This document shows, piece after piece, positions 1-6,500 of a stretch of DNA of 13,123 nt (position 1 is its first letter; each line of letters opens with the position of its first letter). The position numbers were made by a program, and so were the translations under genes. This DNA is from Flavobacteriales bacterium (GTDB lineage: Bacteria; Bacteroidota; Bacteroidia; Flavobacteriales; UA16): positions 1-13,123 of the forward strand of contig NYTZ01000154.1 of NCBI GenBank assembly GCA_002683735.1, in the 5' to 3' direction. The notes below the pieces were generated by a model. That model was not told the DNA's origin. It made no database searches and was given only the letters and a program-made list of their open reading frames with translations.

Positions 1-1160
1 AGCAACAGTAGGCCAAAAGAAACCCCGCGCAACCAAAGCGATACGGCCAAGGCGAGCAGCAACCATGTGAGGCCCACCCCCAACAGGAGGAAGGGAATCG
101 AGAAGGTGGTCCGGAACCCTGCTGAACGGATCCGGCGTGCCATCCGCTTCTCCAGCAACCAGGGCCACCATCCCGTGGTGGTCCGGTACACGGCCCAGAA
201 AGGCCAACGCCAAGCGTGGCGGCCCAGCCGCGTCGGGGCACTCGCCATCAGCCGCCCCGCACCTTCAAACGCGTCGTGGCGCCTAGGGTGGGGCATGCCC
301 GCATCCAGCAAGGCCTGGAAACCGGCCAGCGCCTCGGCTTCATTGGATTGAAGTTCCCGCCTGAGTTCGGCGAGTTGGGCGGGGTCTGGCCGCTGGCCCG
401 TGGAGCCTTCGATGAACCGGCAGCAGGCGAGGTGCGCATCGTAGAGTGGACCGTCCTGCAATTCGACAGAGACCTCCATTAGGGCCACTTTCATGCGGTC
501 GCTCAGGAGCATGCGGTTGGGGCCGTTGTCTTCCGGATTGGTGCCGAGGTCCGTGAGGTCAATCGGAGCGCCGACCCGCAGCCGGGCGGTGCTGCGGTAG
601 CCGTCGTATCGCGTGAAATCAAAGGCCAAGGGTTGGACGACGATGCCCCGCGATTGAATGGCGGGGCGGGACAAGGCGCCGAGGATGAGCCTAGCGGAGC
701 CGTGTTTGAAGCGGCGCGTCCTGCGCTCGGGTTGGTGGCCGGCTTCCGGAAAGATGCCGCACCACGCCCCTGCATCTAGCCGCTGGTGGGCCGCGGAAAA
801 AGTCAGTTGGTTTCGCTCGGGCAGGTCGGGCACCCGGTCCTTGGGGCGGTAGATCGGCAGCATGTTCATTCGCAGGATGAACCAACGCGCCACCGGATTG
901 GAAAAGACATCCGCTCGGGTAAAGTAGTGCATCTGACATGGCAGGGAAATACAGGCGAACACCGGGTCGGCCATGCCATTCTGGTGCCCGGAGAACAACA
1001 GCCGGGCAGGCTCCCCCTCGGTGCGAAGGCGATCCACCCCCTCAACCTCGACGACGTGCCAGAGGCGGAACGCCCAACGCGCCAACGGGCGCAGCAAGGC
1101 ATATACCCTGTTGGACGCCGCGGTGGGCGGCTCAAACCGAGGAAGGGGCGACCGGGCCAA
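1..1160 (-). CDS. PlsC-like glycerol-phosphate acyltransferase, 3' end cut by window edge
   Basis: The reading frame is open from just after the pheT stop to the left edge (386 codons, no stop), so the gene is incomplete. It resembles the Bacteroidota 1-acyl-glycerol-3-phosphate acyltransferase (PlsC/LPLAT) family, which moves an acyl chain onto lysophosphatidate at the inner membrane. The catalytic motif is His59 and Asp65 within SGHQNGMADP (H-x5-D spacing, as I recall for this Bacteroidota branch). An LPIYR motif lies at 101-105, and FPEAGH at 137-142 stands where FPEG is usual. A long linker follows, then hydrophobic segments from about residue 355, probably two C-terminal membrane helices. 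The only usable start before the conserved N-terminal helix is TTG at 1160, directly after the pheT TGA, which implies translational coupling. Start uncertain; family fairly sure; exact substrate unknown. Confidence 0.85.
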   Translation of the reverse strand, partial: MARSPLPRFEPPTAASNRVYALLRPLARWAFRLWHVVEVEGVDRLRTEGEPARLLFSGHQNGMADPVFACISLPCQMHYFTRADVFSNPVARWFILRMNMLPIYRPKDRVPDLPERNQLTFSAAHQRLDAGAWCGIFPEAGHQPERRTRRFKHGSARLILGALSRPAIQSRGIVVQPLAFDFTRYDGYRSTARLRVGAPIDLTDLGTNPEDNGPNRMLLSDRMKVALMEVSVELQDGPLYDAHLACCRFIEGSTGQRPDPAQLAELRRELQSNEAEALAGFQALLDAGMPHPRRHDAFEGAGRLMASAPTRLGRHAWRWPFWAVYRTTTGWWPWLLEKRMARRIRSAGFRTTFSIPFLLLGVGLTWLLLALAVSLWLRGVSFGLLL

Positions 1161-3611
1161 TCAGCGAAGGGTCACGCCCAGCCGTTGGGCCAGTTGGTCC
1201 TTGACGCGCTGGACCGTCTTGTCGATGGCCTTGTCCTGCAGGGTTTTTTCCGGGTCCTGCAAGGTCATGGACAGGGCATAGGACGTCACGCCCGCCTCGT
1301 CGGTGTAAACGTCGAACAAGCGGACGTCGCGCAGCAATTTGCCTGCGGTCTGTTGGACCACGATTTCCAAGTCCGCGTAGGTCGTACCTGCGGGCACCAC
1401 TAGGCTGAGGTCGCGGCGCACCCATGGGAACCGGGGCAATTCAGCCGCTTGAATTCGGCCCTTGGCAATGCCGCGGAGCAGGCCGGCCACGGGCAAATCG
1501 GCACAGTACACGGGGTCGTCCACACCGAAGTGGCGTGCCACCGAGGGGTGCACTTGTCCCAACCGTGCGGAGAACCCGCCTTTGGCCTTGAGCGCAATGC
1601 CTTCTCGGAGGAGGGCGCCAGGTTCCAATGCACTGGACTTGGCGTGCTCCAGGTGGCTCCGGGTCAGAATGGCATCGACGGCACCTTTCAAAAAGGAGAA
1701 TCCATCTTGGGGGAGGCCACGCCAGCTCTCCGGTGCCGTGCGACCGGTCACCAGCAGACACAAACGCTCTTCTTCCTCGTGTCCGCCTGCTCCATCCTGC
1801 CGGTAGACCTTTCCGAATTCGAACAGGCTTAGGTCCGGGCTTTGGTGGTTCCGGTTGCGTGCCACAGTGTCCAGTCCCTGCAGGATCAGCGTCTGACGAA
1901 GGGTGTCGAGTTCCGAGCTCAAAGGGTTGAGCAGGGTCACCGCCCGATCCGGCTCGAGCGCTTCATCCGCCACGAGGGACAGGTGTGCCGCTGGGACCAA
2001 GGAGTTGTGCATGGTCTCGTGGAAGCCGCGTCCGACGAGGATGCCGGCCCATTCCATCCGAAGGCGCTCCGGATCGGGGTTGGGGCGGTCCGACAAGCTC
2101 ACCTTCATCCGGCCGGGCAGGGGGATGTGGTCATAGCCATGGATGCGAAGTATTTCTTCCACCACATCGGCCGGGCGGGTTACATCCCGCCGATATGCCG
2201 GCACTTCGAGGTGCAGTCCGAATTCGTCTTCCGCCTTCACCACGATGTCGAGGTCGGCCAGAATGCCCCTGACGCGGCTGCGGTCGAGGACGATGCCGAC
2301 CCACTGGTCGAGGGCGTACCATTTGAGCTGGACTTCAGCCGGCTTGGGAAGCCCCCCTTCGGCCCGCTGCAGGCCCCCTTCGACTGTGGCGCCGGCATGG
2401 GCCTTGAGCAAGTCGACCGCGAGTTGGATTCCCGGTCCGGGCGTGAGCGGGTCAATGCCCCGCTCGAACCGGAAGGACGCATCGGTGGACAGTGTGTGTC
2501 GCTTGGCGCTCTTGCGCACGGTGACCGGTTCGAACCACGCGCTTTCGAGGAAGACCCGCGTGGTGGAGTCCGTCACGCTGGACACTACACCTCCAAAGAC
2601 CCCGGCGAGGCACATGGGCTTGTCTTGGTCTGCGATGACCAGGTCGGCGGGGTCCAATTCGAGGGCGTTCCCGTCAAGGGTGGTGAAGGCTTCACCCGAG
2701 GTGGCGCGTCGCACCTTGACGATGTTGCCGGCAATTCGGTCTGCATCAAAGGCATGGAGGGGCTGGCCGAGGTCGTGCAGCACATAGTTGGTGATGTCGA
2801 CCACATTGTTTTTGGGTTCGATGCCGATGGTGCGCAGGCGTTGTTGCATCCAGTTCGGGGAGGGTCCGACTTGGACGCCGCTGAGTGTGACCCCGAGGTA
2901 CAGGGGCGCACCGTCCGCGTCCTGGACATCTAGGGCAATGGGGCCGTCGCCTTCGGCAAGGGCAAGCACGGGGGCGTCTTGAAGCGCTTCAACCGGGCCA
3001 CCTTGGCCGTCTCCGCCGTTCCATTTCGCCGCGGCCCGAAGGTCGCGGGCGACCCCGCGGTGCCCCATGGCGTCGGTTCGGTTGGGGGTCAGGCCGATTT
3101 CAATGCAGTGGTCGGATTCCAGTCCCAAGGCAGAAGCGGCCGGGGTACCGGGCTCGAGGGCACCGTCGAGGACGAGGATGCCGTCGTGGTCCGACCCGAT
3201 TCCAAGTTCATCCTCCGCGCAGATCATGCCCATGGACACCTCGCCCCGAATCTTGCCCTTTTTGATTTTGAACGGGTCGCCTTCCAGGGGATGACAGGTG
3301 GCCCCCACCTTGGCCACGATAACCTTCTGCCCGGCCGCCACATTGGGAGCTCCGCAGACGATGGCCAACGGCTCTCCTTCGCCCACATTCACCGTGGTCA
3401 CGCGAAGGCGGTCGGCATTGGGGTGGGGCTCACAGCTGAGCACTTCTCCAACGACCATGCCCTTGAGTCCTCCGGGAAGGGTCGGCATTTCCTCCAATCC
3501 TTCGACCTCGAGGCCGCTGGCGGTCAGGATGTCGCACACCTGCTGAGGGTTGGCGGCCTGCGCCTTCGAGAGGGGCAGCCAGGTGTTGATCCAATCCAAC
3601 GATACTTTCAT
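1161..3611 (-). CDS. pheT: Phenylalanine--tRNA ligase beta subunit
   Basis: This is the beta subunit of the heterotetrameric cytoplasmic enzyme that charges tRNA-Phe; it provides tRNA binding and editing of mischarged Tyr-tRNA-Phe. The product is 816 residues, the usual length. It opens with MKVSLDWINTWLPL, followed by an OB-fold tRNA-binding domain (about 43-160, including CEPHPNADRLRV). B3/B4 editing and B5 domains follow, then a catalytic-like core. The C-terminal FDX-ACB anticodon-binding domain contains FPWVRRDLSLVV. The ATG at 3611 is chosen because the upstream in-frame extension to a GTG at 3815 has no family resemblance and runs into the divergent gene. It is co-oriented with, and abuts, the acyltransferase gene. 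The alpha-subunit gene pheS is not adjacent: it lies about 2.9 kb away on the other strand. Confidence 0.97.
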   Translation of the reverse strand: MKVSLDWINTWLPLSKAQAANPQQVCDILTASGLEVEGLEEMPTLPGGLKGMVVGEVLSCEPHPNADRLRVTTVNVGEGEPLAIVCGAPNVAAGQKVIVAKVGATCHPLEGDPFKIKKGKIRGEVSMGMICAEDELGIGSDHDGILVLDGALEPGTPAASALGLESDHCIEIGLTPNRTDAMGHRGVARDLRAAAKWNGGDGQGGPVEALQDAPVLALAEGDGPIALDVQDADGAPLYLGVTLSGVQVGPSPNWMQQRLRTIGIEPKNNVVDITNYVLHDLGQPLHAFDADRIAGNIVKVRRATSGEAFTTLDGNALELDPADLVIADQDKPMCLAGVFGGVVSSVTDSTTRVFLESAWFEPVTVRKSAKRHTLSTDASFRFERGIDPLTPGPGIQLAVDLLKAHAGATVEGGLQRAEGGLPKPAEVQLKWYALDQWVGIVLDRSRVRGILADLDIVVKAEDEFGLHLEVPAYRRDVTRPADVVEEILRIHGYDHIPLPGRMKVSLSDRPNPDPERLRMEWAGILVGRGFHETMHNSLVPAAHLSLVADEALEPDRAVTLLNPLSSELDTLRQTLILQGLDTVARNRNHQSPDLSLFEFGKVYRQDGAGGHEEEERLCLLVTGRTAPESWRGLPQDGFSFLKGAVDAILTRSHLEHAKSSALEPGALLREGIALKAKGGFSARLGQVHPSVARHFGVDDPVYCADLPVAGLLRGIAKGRIQAAELPRFPWVRRDLSLVVPAGTTYADLEIVVQQTAGKLLRDVRLFDVYTDEAGVTSYALSMTLQDPEKTLQDKAIDKTVQRVKDQLAQRLGVTLR

Positions 3612-3638
3612 GACGGGCGGTTTGGGGCGGGTCGGGCG

Positions 3639-3646
3639 CGAATTTA
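3639..3646 (-). promoter_or_regulatory. Possible -7 element for pheT
   Basis: On the minus strand TAAATTCG matches seven of eight positions of the Bacteroidota -7 consensus TAnnTTTG. It lies 28 bases before the pheT ATG, leaving a leader of about 20 bases. No good -33 TTTG is visible at the right distance, so this is only a candidate. Confidence 0.25.
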
Positions 3647-3672
3647 ACCCACGTCGCCCCATGCGAGGTTGA

Positions 3673-3685
3673 CCGTACGATACGG
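3673..3685. promoter_or_regulatory. Short palindrome in the pheT/regulator divergent region
   Basis: CCGTA-CGA-TACGG is a perfect 5-bp inverted repeat with a 3-base spacer. It sits in the 154-base gap between the divergent pheT and receiver-Crp genes, 80 bases before the regulator's GTG. It could be an operator, possibly for autoregulation. It does not match the classical Crp site (TGTGA-N6-TCACA) and could occur by chance. Confidence 0.25.
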
Positions 3686-3765
3686 AAAGGCCCGCGGAGC
3701 CGGAACATCGACTTAACTTGCTCAGCAACGCTCGGGTCTTTGCCCAGCAGAAGAGCGCCACCGAC

Positions 3766-4818
3766 GTGAAGAAGATTCTGATCATCGAGGACAACCAATT
3801 CCTCAGGACCACCACCGCTGATATCCTCCAGCTGGCCGGCTACGAAGTGATTGAAGCCGAGAACGGACGGCAAGGGGTCGAACGGGCTCAGCTGGAGCGC
3901 CCCGACATGATCATCTGCGATGTGGAGATGCCCGAATTGGATGGCTACGGCGTGTTGCACTACCTCTCCAATGACCCGCAGACAGCGATGATTCCATTCA
4001 TCTTCCTCACCTCTCGGGATGGATCGGAGGAGATGCGGCGTGGCATGACGAGCGGTGCAGACGATTACCTCATCAAGCCGTTCAGCGAGGCGGACTTGTT
4101 GGCCACCATCAATGTGCGCCTCAAAAAGAGCGCCATCCTTCAGCGAGAGTACGGCCGCGCTCCCCAGCGGCTCAGCGAATTCATTTCCGACGCGTCCGAG
4201 CAGCAGGGCATTCCGGGCCTGGACCTCGGAGATCGCCCGCGACGTTACAATTCAGGCCAAGTGCTCTTTGGTGAAGGGGACCCGACCAACCACGTCTACT
4301 ACGTGGCCAGCGGTGTGGTCAAAATCCTCCGCACGGACTCCTATGGAAAGGAGCTCATCATCGAACTCTGCAAAGCCGGAGACTTCTTCGGCCACATGGA
4401 CGTGCTGAAGGGCCTGGAATTCGGCAGCGCAGCCGAAGTGCTGGAAGATGCCGAAGTGCACCTCATTCCCCGCAAGACCTTCTTGGACCTCATGCACCGC
4501 AACCGCGATGTCGCGATGCGGTTCATCCGGCTGTTGGCCGGTGAAGTCACCCAGAACCAGGAGCGGTTGCTTGCATTGGCTTACGCTTCCGTCCGGGAAC
4601 GCACGGCGCAAGCCATCCTGGACTTGCAAGCTCGGTTCGAGGCCTCCGATTCCAAGCCCGAATTGAGTCGGGAGGACCTAGCCGGGGTGGTAGGCACGGC
4701 TAAGGAGAGCCTGATTCGGGCGCTGAGCGACTTCAAATCCGACGGTTGGGTCTCCCTCGAAGGCAAAAACGTGGTGATCCAGGACGAAGCCGCACTCAAG
4801 CGGTTTGCGGGGCGATGA
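3766..4818 (+). CDS. Receiver-domain/Crp-type transcription factor fusion
   Basis: This 350-residue protein joins three modules. An N-terminal phosphoacceptor receiver domain (1-122) has acidic pocket Glu8/Asp9, phosphoacceptor Asp52 in CDVEMPELDG, Thr82 and Lys104 in KPF, so all the usual residues are present. A cNMP-binding-like beta roll (about 159-260) has the glycine turns, but where CAP has GE...R for cyclic-phosphate binding it reads FFGHMDVL and GSAAEV, so nucleotide binding looks doubtful. A C-terminal Crp winged helix-turn-helix (about 273-345) has a recognition helix with Glu314 and Arg318 (KESLIR). It is probably a DNA-binding regulator driven by phosphorylation from an unlinked kinase. 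GTG 3766 starts exactly at the receiver's first strand; a TTG at 3718 would add 16 unlikely residues. It is divergent from pheT, and its 3' end overlaps the next gene by 23 bases. Regulon unknown. Confidence 0.93.
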   Translation: MKKILIIEDNQFLRTTTADILQLAGYEVIEAENGRQGVERAQLERPDMIICDVEMPELDGYGVLHYLSNDPQTAMIPFIFLTSRDGSEEMRRGMTSGADDYLIKPFSEADLLATINVRLKKSAILQREYGRAPQRLSEFISDASEQQGIPGLDLGDRPRRYNSGQVLFGEGDPTNHVYYVASGVVKILRTDSYGKELIIELCKAGDFFGHMDVLKGLEFGSAAEVLEDAEVHLIPRKTFLDLMHRNRDVAMRFIRLLAGEVTQNQERLLALAYASVRERTAQAILDLQARFEASDSKPELSREDLAGVVGTAKESLIRALSDFKSDGWVSLEGKNVVIQDEAALKRFAGR

Positions 4819-5158
4819 CCGCTCCCGGATTGTCTCCAAAATAGTCCACCAACGCTCGTCGGATGAAGGCATCCTGATCCTTGGGCGCGAGTTCAGGCAA
4901 TGGCGTCCGTTCTTCGAAGTGGGGCCACCCTTCCTCGTCGCGGCCCATGAACGCGTAGAAACCCTGTGGCACCAGCACTGTGCAGATGGCCACGTGCATC
5001 AGGTCCATCTTTTCCTGCTTCTTGAACGGGCGGAATCCCTGCCCGAGTTCCTGTACCCCCACGAGGTAGAGGATGTCCTGCAGGTCCATGCCGCCTCCGA
5101 ACCGAGTTTCGAGAACCTGGAGAAGGTGGCGCCATTGTTGTTCAAAGAGGACGTCCAT
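4796..5158 (-). CDS. Small conserved protein of unknown function
   Basis: This 120-residue soluble protein has no signal peptide or membrane segment. I recognise its pattern as a conserved hypothetical common in Bacteroidota, without a name or known activity. Landmarks are the QQWRHLLQVL amphipathic N-terminus, DLQDILYLVGVQELGQGF (25-42), KKQEKMDLMHVAICTVL (46-62), and GRDEEGWPHFE (72-82). Conservative hydrophobic spacing and a sensible composition mark it as the true frame here. The ATG at 5158 has no Shine-Dalgarno sequence. It lies 49 bases downstream of a tRNA-Pro gene on the same strand with a terminator hairpin between them, so it may depend on read-through or on a promoter I cannot see. 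Its last 23 bases overlap the 3' end of the convergent receiver-Crp gene. Confidence 0.8.
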   Translation of the reverse strand: MDVLFEQQWRHLLQVLETRFGGGMDLQDILYLVGVQELGQGFRPFKKQEKMDLMHVAICTVLVPQGFYAFMGRDEEGWPHFEERTPLPELAPKDQDAFIRRALVDYFGDNPGAVIAPQTA

Positions 5159-5167
5159 GGGAGGCTC

Positions 5168-5201
5168 AAAAATGCGAAAGGAGAGCGTGATGCTCTCCTT
5201 T
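5168..5201 (-). terminator. Rho-independent terminator after tRNA-Pro
   Basis: A perfect 10-bp stem (AAAGGAGAGC at 5177-5186 with GCTCTCCTTT at 5192-5201) encloses a 5-base loop. On the minus strand it starts 6 bases after the tRNA 3' end and is followed by CGCA and five T residues (5172-5168). The stem also carries A and T runs at its ends. It probably ends the tRNA transcript. Confidence 0.75.
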
Positions 5202-5207
5202 CAAAGG

Positions 5208-5280
5208 TCGGGATGACTGGACTCGAACCAGCGACCACACGTCCCCCAGACGCGTACTCTACCAACTGAGCTACATCCCG
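5208..5280 (-). tRNA. tRNA-Pro (anticodon GGG)
   Basis: The 73-nucleotide cloverleaf folds fully. The acceptor stem CGGGATG/CATCCCG has seven pairs, including C1-G72 and discriminator A73, which are typical of bacterial tRNA-Pro. The D-arm reads GCTC...GAGT. The anticodon stem CGCGT/ACGTG carries the loop CTGGGGG with anticodon GGG (genomic 5245-5247). The T-arm is GCTGG-TTCGAGT-CCAGT. It reads proline codons CCC and CCU. The 3' CCA is not encoded (the next bases are CCT), so the nucleotidyltransferase must add it. It lies 59 bases after the lipoprotein gene and is followed at once by a terminator. Confidence 0.97.
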
Positions 5281-5292
5281 AGTTCGCCGAAG

Positions 5293-5324
5293 CGGAGCGC
5301 GAAAATAGGCAACTTTCCGCTCCG
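5293..5324 (-). promoter_or_regulatory. Candidate tRNA-Pro promoter inside a hairpin
   Basis: On the minus strand TATTTTCG (5307-5300) matches seven of eight positions of the Bacteroidota -7 consensus TAnnTTTG and would start transcription about 13 bases before the tRNA. It lies in the 18-base loop between inverted arms CGGAGCG (5293-5299) and CGCTCCG (5318-5324). No clear -33 element is seen. The arms could instead be a weak end for the lipoprotein transcript, but no T-run follows. Confidence 0.3.
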
Positions 5325-5339
5325 AACAGCAGGGCGGGG

Positions 5340-5729
5340 TCACTCCATGATGACCGTCTGTTCATTGGTCATCTCCTCCTCGATCTTGATGATGCCGATC
5401 CCCGTCAGGGATCCTTTGGTGGCTTCGATGTCGAGGACCGCAAAGCCGGCTTGGCCTTGCTTGTAGTATTCGCTGAAGTTGAAGCTGACGCTGCCCGCAG
5501 CGTTGGTCACCTGAGTGGTGTCGAACCGCAGCTCTCCAATAAAGGTTTGGTCCACGGAACCAACGGCAAACAAGCGGACTTCCGCACCTTGGACCGGGGC
5601 GCCGAGGTTGTTCTGCACGTACACCACCGCAACGGTGTCCTCGATTTCAGTGCAGCCACTGAAGCCAAGGACAAAGAGGGCCATGGCAGTCAGGGAAAGA
5701 AGGGCGCGGAAGGGGGTCTTCGATTTCAT
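5340..5729 (-). CDS. Small lipoprotein with a beta-sandwich-like domain
   Basis: The 129-residue product begins with a basic N-terminus and a hydrophobic stretch ending in VLGFSGC. Signal peptidase II cleavage before Cys26 would fit an envelope lipoprotein, although Phe at -3 departs from the standard lipobox. The mature part (VAVVYVQNNLGAPVQGAEVR, then GELRFDTTQVTNAAGSVSFNF) has the V-x-N...G-x-P-V-x-G-A-x-V pattern of carboxypeptidase-regulatory or Ig-like beta-sandwich domains. Such domains are frequent in Bacteroidota surface lipoproteins, and the single domain suggests a structural or binding role rather than catalysis. The ATG at 5729 follows a 73-base gap shared with the divergent cyclophilin gene; tRNA-Pro follows downstream on the same strand. 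Function unknown. Confidence 0.85.
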   Translation of the reverse strand: MKSKTPFRALLSLTAMALFVLGFSGCTEIEDTVAVVYVQNNLGAPVQGAEVRLFAVGSVDQTFIGELRFDTTQVTNAAGSVSFNFSEYYKQGQAGFAVLDIEATKGSLTGIGIIKIEEEMTNEQTVIME

Positions 5730-5802
5730 AATTTCGAGGTCGCTTCTTCGCTGGAGGGTTGGCCCCCGGCGACAGGCCTACAAATAACGCAAATTCCGAC
5801 CG

Positions 5803-6498
5803 ATGGTTGTTTCCATGCTCCGTTCTGCCCTCATCGCGGTCCTCGCCTTGGGCCTCTCTCTGTCCACTTCCTTCGCCCAAGACGATGCGCCCCGTCCCCG
5901 TGTCAAGATGACGACTTCCATTGGTGTCATCGTAGTGGAGCTCTACAATGAGACCCCCCAACACCGCGACAACTTTTTGAAGTTGGCCGGAGAAGGGTTC
6001 TACGACGGAACGCTGTTCCACCGGGTCATTTCGGGGTTCATGGCGCAAGGGGGAGACCCCCAATCCGTGGACGCCGCCCCGGGCATGCGCTTGGGTACGG
6101 GAGGACCAGGTTACACCATCGAGTCTGAGATCGACCCGGCCTTCATCCATGTTAAAGGGGCCTTGGCTGCGGCCCGTCAGGGAGATCAGGTCAATCCACA
6201 GCGCCGCAGTAGTGGAAGCCAGTTCTACATCGTGCAGGGCCGCGACGTGAGCCCACAGATGCTCCAGAACGTGGTCAACAGCAAGCGGGGCAGCATGCTG
6301 CAGCCGCACAGCTACACGCCGGACCAGATTGCGGCTTACCAAGAACTGGGCGGCACGCCCCACCTCGACATGCAGTACACCGTCTTTGGACGGGTCATTG
6401 AAGGCCTCGAAGTGGTGGACGCCATTTGTGCGGTTCAGACCGACCGGGCCAACCGCCCCAATGAGGATGTCGACGTCACCATGGAAATCCTCCACTGA
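5803..6498 (+). CDS. Secreted cyclophilin-type peptidyl-prolyl isomerase
   Basis: The 231-residue product has a signal peptide ending TSFA and predicted cleavage before Gln26, so it should act in the periplasm or outside the cell, where it speeds cis-trans isomerisation of X-Pro bonds during protein folding. The cyclophilin signature LFHRVISGFMAQGGDP supplies Arg74, Phe79 and Gln82, matching CypA Arg55, Phe60 and Gln63. SGSQFYIV (138-144) and QYTVFGRVIEGLEVVDAI (191-208) complete the fold. An insert at about 146-187 separates these blocks; similar inserts occur in Bacteroidota homologues. A second in-frame ATG at 5815 would give a more compact signal peptide and is equally plausible. pheS follows after two bases, so the two are almost certainly co-transcribed. 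Confidence 0.95.
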   Translation: MVVSMLRSALIAVLALGLSLSTSFAQDDAPRPRVKMTTSIGVIVVELYNETPQHRDNFLKLAGEGFYDGTLFHRVISGFMAQGGDPQSVDAAPGMRLGTGGPGYTIESEIDPAFIHVKGALAAARQGDQVNPQRRSSGSQFYIVQGRDVSPQMLQNVVNSKRGSMLQPHSYTPDQIAAYQELGGTPHLDMQYTVFGRVIEGLEVVDAICAVQTDRANRPNEDVDVTMEILH

Positions 6499-6500
6499 GA

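Noticed and set aside
503..1135. Several short minus-strand frames suggesting a broken or frameshifted gene left of pheT
   Set aside because: One continuous frame from 1160 to the edge encodes an intact acyltransferase; the short frames are out of phase with it.
1842..2933. Long plus-strand open frame (363 codons) opposite pheT
   Set aside because: It lies wholly antisense to a clearly recognisable pheT, and its translation shows no domain. Long antisense frames are expected in high-GC genes.
3669..3674. TTGACC resembling a sigma-70 -35 box before the regulator
   Set aside because: No -10 element lies at a usable distance, and Bacteroidota primary promoters follow a different consensus.
3612..3815. 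N-terminal extension of pheT to a GTG at 3815
   Set aside because: The added 68 residues do not resemble the family and would overlap the divergent regulator gene.
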